Part shown: piece by piece, positions 1-7,573 of the stretch
Layout of the letters: every line of letters begins with the position of its first letter
Position numbering within the stretch: position 1 is the stretch's first letter
Assembly: GCA_964605715.1 (NCBI GenBank)
Contig: CAZSDV010000025.1
Span: 1-31,258, forward strand
DNA from: JAPUME01 sp964605715
GTDB taxonomy: Bacteria > Acidobacteriota > Terriglobia > UBA7540 > JAPUME01
DNA: 31,258 bases
Direction of reading: 5' to 3'
Made by a program: the position numbers and the translations under genes
The notes under the pieces: model-generated
Databases searched by the model: none
Seen by the model: the letters and a program-made list of their open reading frames with translations, nothing else
What the model was told of the DNA's origin: nothing

Positions 1-243
1 TCACCGCACTCTGCTATCCGCGCAGGTGACTGGCGTCTGGTTGAATTTTTTGAGGATGGCCATGCTGAGCTCTACAATCTTAGAGAGGATATTGGTGAAG
101 CCAATAACCTTGCGGCTGAGATGCCAGAAAAAGTTACTGAACTCAAGGCCAAGCTTGCTGCATGGAGAAATAGAGTTGGGGCGCAAATGCCAACCGAAAA
201 CCCGGATTACGATCTAGTTAAGGATCGCCAATCAACAAAATGA
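1..243 (+). CDS. Sulfatase, C-terminal end (partial)
   Basis: Frame 1 is open from the first base to a TGA at 241-243 and encodes the last 80 residues of a protein whose start lies outside the window. It contains the arylsulfatase C-terminal signature AIRAGDWRLVEFFEDG followed by ELYNLREDIGEANNLA, the usual 'LYNL..D..E..NLA' tail of family S1 sulfatases. After this comes an amphipathic segment and a polar end. Such enzymes remove sulfate esters from sugars in the periplasm or outside the cell. The formylglycine site is not in the window, so activity and substrate cannot be judged. Downstream, the cytochrome gene begins after 75 bases without an obvious terminator. Confidence 0.85.
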   Translation, partial: SPHSAIRAGDWRLVEFFEDGHAELYNLREDIGEANNLAAEMPEKVTELKAKLAAWRNRVGAQMPTENPDYDLVKDRQSTK

Positions 244-318
244 TATAAGTATGAGGATGATGTTTTTAGGGTTATATTCTTAGGTTTCAAATCAACTACC
301 TGAATATAAGAGGAGCTG

Positions 319-717
319 ATGATTACAAGTAGAATGCTAAAAATCATTGCTATTGGTACTTTATCCGTTAGTGTCGCAATTGGATTATTCGCGAACGTGC
401 ATGGGTTGGAGCCAACATTTGAAACCCAGATATGGCCTATCCTTGAAAAGCACTGCCTTAAGTGCCATGGAGAGAAACAGGCATATTCCAACCTTCGGCT
501 TGATTCTCCAGCGGCCATTCACCAAGGTGGTGACCTTGGTGAAGTATTGGTTCCTGGTGATCCTGAAGCAAGTGAAATTTATCGCCGTACTGCTCTACCA
601 ACCGATGATCTTGACTACATGCCGGTCGACAGCGAGCCTTTAAATAAAGACGAGCTTAAGCGACTACATAATTGGATTGCCGCGGGAGCAGACTTTGGTT
701 CTTGGAGTGGACTATGA
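319..717 (+). CDS. Exported small c-type cytochrome (planctomycete-type cytochrome c domain)
   Basis: This 132-residue protein has a Sec signal peptide (hydrophobic stretch about residues 7-25) followed by one haem-binding motif, CLKCH, in the context 'IWPILEKHCLKCHGEKQAYSNLRLDS'-type sequence typical of the PSCyt1/cytochrome c family (Pfam PSCyt1-like). The region GGDLGEVLVPGDPEASEIYRR and the end LKRLHNWIAAGADF are also family hallmarks. AGGAG sits just before the ATG at 319. The stop overlaps the next start as ATGA at 714-717, so translation is probably coupled to the PLP enzyme and then to the lactone oxidase. In large DUF1549/DUF1553 proteins this domain is fused; here it stands alone, fitting a role as mobile electron carrier. 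The partner is inferred. Confidence 0.85.
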   Translation: MITSRMLKIIAIGTLSVSVAIGLFANVHGLEPTFETQIWPILEKHCLKCHGEKQAYSNLRLDSPAAIHQGGDLGEVLVPGDPEASEIYRRTALPTDDLDYMPVDSEPLNKDELKRLHNWIAAGADFGSWSGL

Positions 718-1943
718 CACCTTCTCGCAGAGGTTTTTTAAATCTGGCAGTTAGTTCTGCAATAATACCGACTTTGCCGGGTAGGCTCGGAGCTGCTGGG
801 GGCAATCCAGCAGCTCATCATCCTTTGATTCTTGATAAACCAAAGGAAATCGATGAGCTTGACACACCTGCTCTTTTGATTGATTACGATGCAATGGAGC
901 GCAACCTGGTGGCTATGGCCAACCATGCGGCTGTGAAGGGAATCGGGCTTCGGCCTCATGTCAAGACGCATAAGTGTCCCATGATAGCCAAGCGCCAGAT
1001 CGAGCTTGGGGCTGTTGGCATTTGTGCCGCAAAAGTTAGTGAGGCAGAGGTGATGGTGGATGCTGGGATTGAAAATGTGCTAATTACGTCGCCTGTTGCG
1101 ACGCCAGAGAAAATTCACCGGGTGGTTTCTCTAGCATCCCGCACGCCAGGACTCCAAGTGGTAATTGATCGACCTCAGAATGCCCAGGATTTTGACGAAG
1201 CAGCTGCAGCAGCTGGCGTCAAGTTGCGTGTTCTAATTGGACTTGATACTGGTACTCGAAGAACGGGAAGTCCTCTTGGTGAGCCTGCACTGAAGCTGGC
1301 ACATACTGTTAGCCGACTTCGGAATCTACAGTTTGATGGCCTGCAGGCATACGCTGGCCACGTGATGCACGCAAAGGGTCATGAGGACCGGAAACAGAAA
1401 TCTATCGAAAGCCTCAGTCGATGTCTTGAAACCCGCCACCTCCTAGAGCGAGAAGGATTTGAGGTTGGCGTCTTTACGGGTGGTGGTACTGGCACCTTTG
1501 ATATCGACTCTGGCATTAAAGGGGTGACTGACCTGCAGGTTGGCTCATATCTTTTTATGGATGTACAGTACCGTGTCATCGGTGACGTGGACAGTGATAT
1601 TTTCGATGCTTTTGAGCCTTCGCTCTTTGTGCTTGCCACGGCTATTAGTCAACCCGTGAGGGATCGCATCACTGTTGATGCGGGGTATAAGGCCTTCGCC
1701 AATGAGCGGAACTCGAGACCTGAGTTCAGAAGCCTTGAGGGGCTGGAGTACTACTATGGTGGAGATGAGCATGGCATTGTAACTTTTACGACCGATGCTC
1801 GACCCCTTCAGGTGGGTGATAAGGCGCAGCTCATCATTTCTCACTGTGACCCAACGGTCAATCTTTACGATTACTATCATATTGTCCAGGACAATCATGT
1901 CAAACAGCTCTGGCCAATTAGCGCTCGTGGGTGTTCTCAATGA
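714..1943 (+). CDS. Tat-exported DSD1-family PLP enzyme (D-threonine aldolase / D-serine dehydratase-like)
   Basis: This 409-residue protein belongs to the alanine-racemase-like PLP fold family that includes D-threonine aldolase and eukaryotic-type D-serine dehydratase. The N-terminal TIM barrel begins LDTPALLIDYDAMERN and carries the PLP lysine region RPHVKTHK (about residues 80-87). The C-terminal domain has the metal-binding type motif SHCDPTVNLYDYY near the end. The first residues, SRRGFLNLAVSS, form a twin-arginine signal, which is unusual for a PLP enzyme and implies export of a folded holoprotein. I chose ATG 714 over an upstream in-frame start at 672 because it overlaps the cytochrome stop (ATGA) and puts the RR motif at the N-terminus. 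The stop overlaps the next ATG in the same way. The exact substrate (D-threonine, D-serine or another beta-hydroxy amino acid) is not decided by sequence. Confidence 0.85.
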   Translation: MTPSRRGFLNLAVSSAIIPTLPGRLGAAGGNPAAHHPLILDKPKEIDELDTPALLIDYDAMERNLVAMANHAAVKGIGLRPHVKTHKCPMIAKRQIELGAVGICAAKVSEAEVMVDAGIENVLITSPVATPEKIHRVVSLASRTPGLQVVIDRPQNAQDFDEAAAAAGVKLRVLIGLDTGTRRTGSPLGEPALKLAHTVSRLRNLQFDGLQAYAGHVMHAKGHEDRKQKSIESLSRCLETRHLLEREGFEVGVFTGGGTGTFDIDSGIKGVTDLQVGSYLFMDVQYRVIGDVDSDIFDAFEPSLFVLATAISQPVRDRITVDAGYKAFANERNSRPEFRSLEGLEYYYGGDEHGIVTFTTDARPLQVGDKAQLIISHCDPTVNLYDYYHIVQDNHVKQLWPISARGCSQ

Positions 1944-3226
1944 GCCAATCAAAGTTCACACGTCGAGAGGCGCTTGCCCTGGTAGCGGGTCTTGGTGGAT
2001 TAGGAGCGGTTAGTGTTTCCGCACAGACCTCTAATAAATGGGCAAACTGGGCCGGAACGGTTCACTGCAAGCCTAGTGAGATGATTAGGCCTACCAACAT
2101 TAATGATGTTGTTGCGGCTGTTCGCGGGGCGGTCAGTGCAGGCCGTCGCGTTCGTGCCGTTGGAAGCGGGCACTCTTTTACGCCTCTCGGTGCCACTAAT
2201 GACACTCTCCTCGTGCTTGCACGTTTGCGGGGAATCGAGGCAATTGATAACACTCGCCAGCAAGTAACGGTGTTTGGCGGAACCAAACTTTATCACCTCG
2301 GTAGACCACTACGTAAGGCCGGCCTAGCACTCAAGAACTTACCTGACATCAACCGTCAAGCTGTTGTGGGAGCAATTTCAACCGGTACGCATGGAACCGG
2401 AAAAGATTTTGGAAATCTGTCAACCCACGTTGTCAGTCTCGAGATGGTTAACGGTGGAGGCGATGTTGTGCGGTGCTCCCCTGATGAGCGACCTGACCTC
2501 TTTCGTGCCGGCCAGGTATCAGTTGGCGCACTGGGAATTATTACCCGTCTTACGCTTCAGCTTGATCCAACCTATCGGTTGCATGAAAAGATATGGCGTG
2601 CAACTTATCAGGAGTGCATGGAGAGCCTTGATCAGACGATTGCCAAGAATGAGCATTTTGAGTTTTTTTGGCGACCAGGGACAGATGCTTGTCTTATGAA
2701 GACGCTCAATAAGACGGATGATCTTGAGGATTCCGAAAAGTCGATAGGGGACTATCGCTCAGAAAACTTCGAGCGTGAGCGCATCGGTCATTGGGATGAG
2801 ATCCTCCCTTCACAACGAAATGGTCGTTTCAATGAATTGGAATTTTCAGTGCCAGCTTGGAATGGCCCAGATTGCCTTTCAGAGCTACGCCAGATGATAG
2901 CAGGAAAGCATAAGGAGGTGACCTGGTCGTTGGAGTATCGAACTGTTGCAGCTGATGACATTCCGCTGAGTCCTCATTACGGGCGTCCTTCTGTGACGAT
3001 TTCTCTGCATGAGCCAGCAAATGCACCATTTGAAGGTTACTTTAGGGATGCTCAGGCTGTTTTTCGGAACCACAATGGGCGACCTCATTGGGGAAAGGTT
3101 CACTACCTTACCGCCAAGGAGCTCGAGCCACTCTACCCGAAGTGGGCAGAATTCCGAAGGGCTCGCGAGGAGATGGATCCGAAGGGCACCTTTCTTACAC
3201 CCTACCTCCAGGATCTTTTAGTGTAG
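1940..3226 (+). CDS. Tat-exported FAD-linked aldonolactone oxidase/dehydrogenase
   Basis: This 428-residue protein is a VAO-type flavoprotein related to L-gulono-/D-arabinono-1,4-lactone oxidases. Residues 7-29 (FTRREALALVAG...) form a Tat signal. The FAD domain has AVGSGHSF with His79 in the position that covalently binds FAD in this family, then GAISTGTHGTG around residues 144-154. The C-terminal part has HWGK at residue 383, matching the HWxK motif of aldonolactone oxidases, and the ending MDPKGTFL..YL is typical. Start ATG 1940 overlaps the preceding TGA (ATGA); a GTG at 1931 is also in frame. Being third in a cassette that begins with a c-type cytochrome, it may pass electrons to that cytochrome rather than only to oxygen, as plant galactonolactone dehydrogenase does; this is inference. 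Confidence 0.88.
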   Translation: MSQSKFTRREALALVAGLGGLGAVSVSAQTSNKWANWAGTVHCKPSEMIRPTNINDVVAAVRGAVSAGRRVRAVGSGHSFTPLGATNDTLLVLARLRGIEAIDNTRQQVTVFGGTKLYHLGRPLRKAGLALKNLPDINRQAVVGAISTGTHGTGKDFGNLSTHVVSLEMVNGGGDVVRCSPDERPDLFRAGQVSVGALGIITRLTLQLDPTYRLHEKIWRATYQECMESLDQTIAKNEHFEFFWRPGTDACLMKTLNKTDDLEDSEKSIGDYRSENFERERIGHWDEILPSQRNGRFNELEFSVPAWNGPDCLSELRQMIAGKHKEVTWSLEYRTVAADDIPLSPHYGRPSVTISLHEPANAPFEGYFRDAQAVFRNHNGRPHWGKVHYLTAKELEPLYPKWAEFRRAREEMDPKGTFLTPYLQDLLV

Positions 3227-3387
3227 CTTCCAGTAGCTTAAAGTAATGACGTACTGCCCTTTCCCCGATATTGAAATGAGAGGGTTTCAGGTAGGAATCT
3301 CCGTCCATATGGGGTGAACCTTATAAACGAATTGGTAGAATTGACTGGGTTTTCATATCCTTACATCTATGCCCTGAGGAGCGTTCA

Positions 3388-4482
3388 GTGAAGTACGGCT
3401 TAAATATTCGGACCGGGGGTGCACTGGAGTTCCTGCCGCTTGGTTCACTAATTCACAGATTGGATCCAGGTGTGATTCCCTTTCGCAAGGCTAGCAATTG
3501 CCGGATTCACGTCAGTGGCGGAGAATTTAATGTTGCTGCTAACTTGGCGGACTGTTTTCGCCTGAAGACAGGGATTGCCACAGCAATGGTCGACTATCCG
3601 ATTGGAGATCTCGTTGCTGAGCGAGTAAGAGCAATGGGTGTAAGGTCTTTTTATAGGCGATTCAAGCATGATGGGGTGAAAGGCCCAAACATGGCTACGG
3701 TTTATAGCGACCGTGGTCAGGGCGTGCGCCCCCCTGTGGTTTTTTATAACCGGTCGAATGAAGCTGCGGCACGCCTGAAAACTGGTGACTTTGATTGGAG
3801 TGAAATCTTCTCAGGTGGAGTCCGATGGTTTCATAGTGGAGGTATTTTTGCGGCACTTTCTGAGACCACACCTGAGTTAATAGTGGAGGGGATGCATGCA
3901 GCAAAGGCTGCCGGTGCAGTGGTCTCTTTCGACCTAAATTTCCGGGAAAAGCTATGGAGAATTACGGGTGGCATGGATCGTGCGCCTGAAATCATTGGGA
4001 AAATTATCGAGAACGTTGATGTACTAGTTGGCAACGAGGAGGACCTGCAGAGGGGACTTGGGATTTCTGGTCCAAAGGTTTCTAGTAGATCGAAATCCAG
4101 GTCAAAACTAGATCCGAGTGCCTTTTTCGGGATGATTGACCAAGTTATTAATCGACATCCCCAGATTAAGGTTGTTGCGACCACTCTCCGGGAGGTGCAC
4201 TCGGCAAACCATCATAGTTGGGGAGCGGTAGCCTGGATCAATGGAGAGAGCTTTGTTACTCCAACCGCGGAACTTAATGTATTGGATCGTGTCGGCGGTG
4301 GGGATGGGTTCGCATCCGGTTTCTTTTTTGGCCTCATGGAGGGTGTTTCCCCTGAAGATGCTGTCAGGCTCGGCTGGAGCCACGGGGCTCTATTGACTAC
4401 CTTTCCTGGCGATACGACCATGGCAACTATTGAGCAGGTACGAGCTTATGCAGAAGGAGGATCGGCTCGCATCCAACGGTAG
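3388..4482 (+). CDS. PfkB-family sugar kinase (2-keto-3-deoxygluconate kinase-like)
   Basis: The 364-residue product is a ribokinase/PfkB-fold carbohydrate kinase acting in the cytoplasm. The N-terminal substrate-binding motif is GGEFNVAANLADCFRL (about residues 48-63). The central part has VVSFDLNFREKLW and VLVGNEEDL, typical of KDG kinases and their relatives. The catalytic motif is VGGGDGFASGF, with Asp306 as the expected base. The start is GTG at 3388, supported by GAGGAG about 8 bases upstream; no ATG lies nearby in frame. An insertion rich in Ser/Lys/Arg (VSSRSKSRSKLDPS) interrupts the region after the NEED motif. It lies 161 bases after the lactone oxidase, so may be a separate unit. 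KDG is the best guess for the substrate; other keto-deoxy sugars or ketohexoses remain possible. Confidence 0.8.
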   Translation: MKYGLNIRTGGALEFLPLGSLIHRLDPGVIPFRKASNCRIHVSGGEFNVAANLADCFRLKTGIATAMVDYPIGDLVAERVRAMGVRSFYRRFKHDGVKGPNMATVYSDRGQGVRPPVVFYNRSNEAAARLKTGDFDWSEIFSGGVRWFHSGGIFAALSETTPELIVEGMHAAKAAGAVVSFDLNFREKLWRITGGMDRAPEIIGKIIENVDVLVGNEEDLQRGLGISGPKVSSRSKSRSKLDPSAFFGMIDQVINRHPQIKVVATTLREVHSANHHSWGAVAWINGESFVTPTAELNVLDRVGGGDGFASGFFFGLMEGVSPEDAVRLGWSHGALLTTFPGDTTMATIEQVRAYAEGGSARIQR

Positions 4483-4648
4483 TTAATATTGGGCAATAAA
4501 GAATCAGGGTAGGGTGTAGGAGTATGGATTTGATGGATGATTCCTTATAAAATGAGCCATCTTTTTGATTTCCATGCTAACATCCCTATTCTCGAATGGC
4601 TTATTTGATCCCATTAGTATTTTCCTAGACCCATTAGGGGAGGTGAGT

Positions 4649-5221
4649 ATGTCCGGAAATAGAAGCTTATGTAGGTTGCTTTACTCGGCTTTGGTCTTTG
4701 TTATGGTGGGTGTTCTTTTTCTTGGATGTCAAGTGGCGGAACAGTCACCTACGGCTACGGACATGGACCCATCTGGTTCGGGGGTATTGTATCCAGAGAT
4801 GGCCGTTGAGACTGGAAGCTTTGATCAGCCGCATGCCAAGCTTGGTGAGCAACCAGCTCAATCATGGAGCGCGACCACTGTGGCCGCAGCGGTGGATGGG
4901 AAGCCCTTGAAGGGGGAGTCTGTAACAGTGGTTGGTGAGATCGTTGATTACTCTTGCTATTTCCAAATTGGCAAACACGGGGAGATCCATCGGGGTTGCA
5001 GCCAGAAATGTTTCGAAAGCGGGATGCCAATAGGTTTATTGGCTCGTGATGGCACGCTTTATCTTGTAATGGAAGAAGAGCACAACTCTCGTCGTGATGG
5101 TATGACTAACTTCCGGGAGGCTGCGATTGAGCATGCTGCCCATATTATGGAAGTGACAGGGACCCTATCGGTTGTGGATGATCAGCGCGTCCTTTATGTT
5201 ACAGGATACGTAAAGTCTTAG
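4649..5221 (+). CDS. Lipoprotein with Cys/His motif, OB-like domain, function unknown
   Basis: This 190-residue protein starts with a lipoprotein signal (FVMVGVLFLGC, lipobox Cys27), so it should be membrane anchored outside the cytoplasm. A Ser/Thr/Pro-rich linker follows. The folded part reads VTVVGEIVDYSCYFQIGKHG and then EIHRGCSQKCFESGMPIGLL, giving a Cys...His...His-x2-Cys-x3-Cys cluster in a short beta-barrel-like domain ending with VLYVTGYV. I recognise this 'GEIVD..CY...G..G..H..C...C...G.P.GLL' pattern from small exported proteins of unknown function, often beside cytochromes. Start ATG 4649 has GGGGAGG just upstream; an ATG at 4565 in the same frame would bury the signal peptide. 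It precedes a di-haem peroxidase lipoprotein by about 200 bases. A metal- or haem-related role is plausible but unproven. Confidence 0.75.
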   Translation: MSGNRSLCRLLYSALVFVMVGVLFLGCQVAEQSPTATDMDPSGSGVLYPEMAVETGSFDQPHAKLGEQPAQSWSATTVAAAVDGKPLKGESVTVVGEIVDYSCYFQIGKHGEIHRGCSQKCFESGMPIGLLARDGTLYLVMEEEHNSRRDGMTNFREAAIEHAAHIMEVTGTLSVVDDQRVLYVTGYVKS

Positions 5222-5423
5222 GTTTTTTTACTTAGTCTGTATTTTTCAAGACTTTGCGAATCACCCCTCGACACTGTTAATGGTATTGGATTAATGGGTG
5301 ATGGTGCAGGTGTGGCCCCTCCACCCAGAATGAGGCGAACTGTACAGGAAGGCACTGGAAACCTTGGAAATGACTCCATCACAGGCCATCTTGAGGTGGT
5401 CGCTCTGAGCATATAGGTTGGAC

Positions 5424-6506
5424 ATGTTGATTCATTCAAGAACAGGTGAGCTCTGGGTTGGTAGTACAATCATGCTGGCCTTCATCCTTGGGTGGGTGAC
5501 CTTCCTTTCGTCTTGTGGGACTTCGTCCACAGTACCGGAGAAGGCATCTCTTGAGGTACGTGACGAAGCTGGGACAATTCCCCTTGGGTTGGTTCCAAGA
5601 ATTTGGCCTGTGGACAATCCTTACAATGAGGAAAAAGCAGAGCTAGGGCGGCTACTTTACTATGACACCCGTCTGTCAGCTGACAACACCATTTCTTGTG
5701 GTAGCTGTCATCATCCTGAATATGGTTTCACCGATGGTGCCCCAGTCTCTACTGGAATCCGTGGACAAGAGGGCGGACGCAGTGCTCCCACGGTTATTAA
5801 TCGTGCATACAGCGTGGAGCAATTCTGGGATGGGCGGGCTCGAACCCTTGAGGATCAGGCCAAGGGCCCCATTGAGAATCCGATCGAGATGGGAAACACA
5901 CACGAAAAAGTGGTTGCTAACCTGAAGTCAGTTAATGGATATCGTGAAAAATTCCGACAAGTGTTTGGAACCGAAGATTTCAACATCGATCATGTAGCTA
6001 GTGCCATTGCAACTTTTGAGCGAACTATAATCTCAGGGAACTCAGCATTTGACAAGTTTCGAGCGGGAGACAGGAATGCATTAACAGAAGCTGCTCGCCG
6101 TGGAATGGATCTATTTTTCAACCAAGTTAAATGCAACCAGTGTCATTTTGGTATTAATTTCACTGATGGTAGTTTTGTAAATATTGGTATAGGAATGAAT
6201 CGCCGGAACCCTGATTTAGGTCGTTACCTAGTCACGAAGCGGGATAGTGACCGAGGGGCCTTTAAGGCTCCTACTCTTCGAGATATTGGTCGCACGGCAC
6301 CCTATATGCACGACGGCAGCCTCGTTAGCCTGGATGAGGTGGTAGAATTTTACGATAAAGGTGGGATTTCTAACGAATATCTAGATGAACGGATGGTACC
6401 CCTAAATCTATCTGACCAGGAAAAGAGCGATTTGGTAGAGTTTCTGAAGTCATTAAATGGTCAAGGTTGGGAACACGCTCATCCCCCAGAAAGCTTCCCA
6501 ACTTAA
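5424..6506 (+). CDS. Di-haem cytochrome-c peroxidase (MauG/CcpA family), lipoprotein
   Basis: This 360-residue protein has two haem motifs, CGSCH at about residues 92-96 and CNQCH at about 237-241, each in its own domain, as in bacterial di-haem cytochrome-c peroxidases and MauG. Other family marks are LGRLLYYDTRLSADNTISC, QFWDGRARTLEDQAKGPI, the ENPIEMG loop, and RDIGRTAPYMHDGSL, whose Met or Tyr region contacts the C-terminal haem. The N-terminus ends in a lipobox (FLSSC, Cys31), so it is probably anchored outside the cytoplasm. It would reduce peroxide with electrons from small cytochromes, or oxidise a partner protein. ATG 5424 was chosen; TTG 5418 and ATG 5472 are in frame alternatives. 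The superoxide dismutase lies convergently downstream, a sensible oxidative-stress neighbourhood. Confidence 0.92.
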   Translation: MLIHSRTGELWVGSTIMLAFILGWVTFLSSCGTSSTVPEKASLEVRDEAGTIPLGLVPRIWPVDNPYNEEKAELGRLLYYDTRLSADNTISCGSCHHPEYGFTDGAPVSTGIRGQEGGRSAPTVINRAYSVEQFWDGRARTLEDQAKGPIENPIEMGNTHEKVVANLKSVNGYREKFRQVFGTEDFNIDHVASAIATFERTIISGNSAFDKFRAGDRNALTEAARRGMDLFFNQVKCNQCHFGINFTDGSFVNIGIGMNRRNPDLGRYLVTKRDSDRGAFKAPTLRDIGRTAPYMHDGSLVSLDEVVEFYDKGGISNEYLDERMVPLNLSDQEKSDLVEFLKSLNGQGWEHAHPPESFPT

Positions 6507-6599
6507 ATTTTCTGGTTCAGTATTGGATTCTATTCCCCCCCTGGATTACTGGTGAAATATCTCAAAGCTGAAATTCCTGAAAAGATATCAATATAAGGG

Positions 6600-6797
6600 T
6601 CCTAGGCACCCCACAGTCGAGCCGGTGACCATGCCTGTGGATACCTTGGTTGGTTGTGAGGGTAACACTTCAAGCTTAAAAAGCGTCCCGCGCATTCCTC
6701 AGGTAACTTAAAGATACACCTCTAGCGATGGCTATAGGTCCAGCGCTCCTAGATTAGCCATGCAGCGCTAGTCTGCCTTGTAAGGCCCAGGCTTTTT
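6600..6797 (+). ncRNA. Candidate structured RNA in the intergenic region
   Basis: About 200 bases here can fold into several stems on the plus strand. The strongest is 6722-6771: CTAGCG pairs with CGCTAG, ATGGCTA with TAGCCAT, and TAGG with CCTA, closing a 9-base loop, with small bulges only on the 3' side (17 paired bases). A smaller stem lies at 6611-6640, and a GCCT/AGGC stem followed by five T ends the block. Total length is near that of 6S RNA, but I do not recognise the conserved bulge of 6S RNA, nor tmRNA, RNase P or SRP features. The direction is chosen only because the T-run lies on the plus strand. It may equally be the shared 3' ends of two convergent messages. Confidence 0.25.
6775..6797 (+). 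terminator. Weak rho-independent terminator candidate
   Basis: GCCT at 6775-6778 can pair with AGGC at 6789-6792, and five T follow at 6793-6797. The stem is short and the T-run brief, so this is only a possible terminator for the peroxidase transcript or the candidate RNA. Confidence 0.3.
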
Positions 6798-6817
6798 GCT
6801 GGAGGGGCAGGGTAAGA

Positions 6818-7429
6818 CTATCCAATTGCCTCGGCATAATTCCCCGCAACACCATCCCAGTTGATTACGTTCCACCATGCTTCGATGTACTCAGGTCGGC
6901 GGTTCTGATATTTGAGGTAGTAGGCGTGTTCCCAAACGTCAAGGCCCAAAATGGGCGTGCCGCCATCCATCAGGGGGCTGTCCTGATTTGGTGTAGAGTT
7001 TACCAGAAGCTTGCCGTCTTTCAGGAGCAACCAGGCCCAGCCCGAGCCAAATCGACCAATTGCAGCCTGGCTGAACTTAGTCTTGAAGTCCGCAAAGGAT
7101 CCAAAGGTTGAATCCATAGCTTGGCCCAGATCTCCTTGGGGTTCACCGCCCCCTCCGTTCTTCATGATTTTCCAGAAGAGTGAGTGGTTGTAATGGCCAC
7201 CCCCGTTGTTGCGGAGAGCCGTGCGGATATTTTCGGGAACTTTATCGAGTGAGGTTAAGAGCTCAGTTATGGATTTATCTTGTAGGTCAGTATGGCCTTC
7301 AAGGGCCTGGTTGAGTTTGGTGACATAGGTTGCATGGTGCTTGCCGTGGTGAATTTCCATCGTTGCGGTATTGATGAAAGGTTCCAACGCGTCGTGCGCG
7401 TAGGGAAGAGCAGGTAATTCGTGCGCCAT
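6818..7429 (-). CDS. sodA: Superoxide dismutase, Mn-type
   Basis: The 203-residue protein is a complete Fe/Mn superoxide dismutase, converting superoxide to peroxide and oxygen. Metal ligands are His27 (in EIHHGKHH), His82 (GGGHYNHSLFW), Asp164 and His168 (DVWEHAYY). Gly in the helix before the second ligand and Gln149 in TPNQDSPL follow the Mn-type pattern, rather than the Fe-type with Gln in the helix. Length is normal and no signal peptide is present, so it acts in the cytoplasm. The start at 7429 has AAGGAG 7-8 bases upstream. TTGACG at 7488-7483 could be a -35 box, but no strong -10 follows. It faces the peroxidase gene convergently. Confidence 0.96.
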   Translation of the reverse strand: MAHELPALPYAHDALEPFINTATMEIHHGKHHATYVTKLNQALEGHTDLQDKSITELLTSLDKVPENIRTALRNNGGGHYNHSLFWKIMKNGGGGEPQGDLGQAMDSTFGSFADFKTKFSQAAIGRFGSGWAWLLLKDGKLLVNSTPNQDSPLMDGGTPILGLDVWEHAYYLKYQNRRPEYIEAWWNVINWDGVAGNYAEAIG

Positions 7430-7573
7430 TATGAAACTCCTTTAATGTTTTTTATTATGTGGTGTAAGAAATCTAGCCGTTTCGTCAAGTCCATTGTACC
7501 GGGCCCAGCCTGGTTGCCAAATTTTCTTGACTAAATCTTCATGCCGGTCATCTAAGAGAGACCGTTCTTCTAT

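Larger units (their letters stand above)
6507..6817. other. Non-coding stretch between convergent genes, rich in hairpins
   Basis: These 311 bases separate the peroxidase stop and the superoxide dismutase stop. I see no convincing ORF. There is an inverted repeat CCACAG (6611-6616) / CTGTGG (6635-6640), a long hairpin at 6722-6771 and a weak terminator-like element at 6775-6797. The first 90 bases look unstructured and AT-rich. The length exceeds what two terminators need. Confidence 0.6.

Noticed and set aside
1545..1952. Minus-strand ORF of 135 codons inside the PLP enzyme gene.
   Set aside because: It is a shadow of a well-supported gene, with no recognisable motif and no ribosome site.
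5294..5416. A 40-codon plus-strand ORF between the lipoprotein and the peroxidase.
   Set aside because: No ribosome site or recognisable domain; likely chance.
6600..6797. Identification of the intergenic structure as 6S RNA, tmRNA, RNase P RNA or SRP RNA.
   Set aside because: None of the conserved sequence blocks of these RNAs could be recognised; only the length is similar to 6S RNA.
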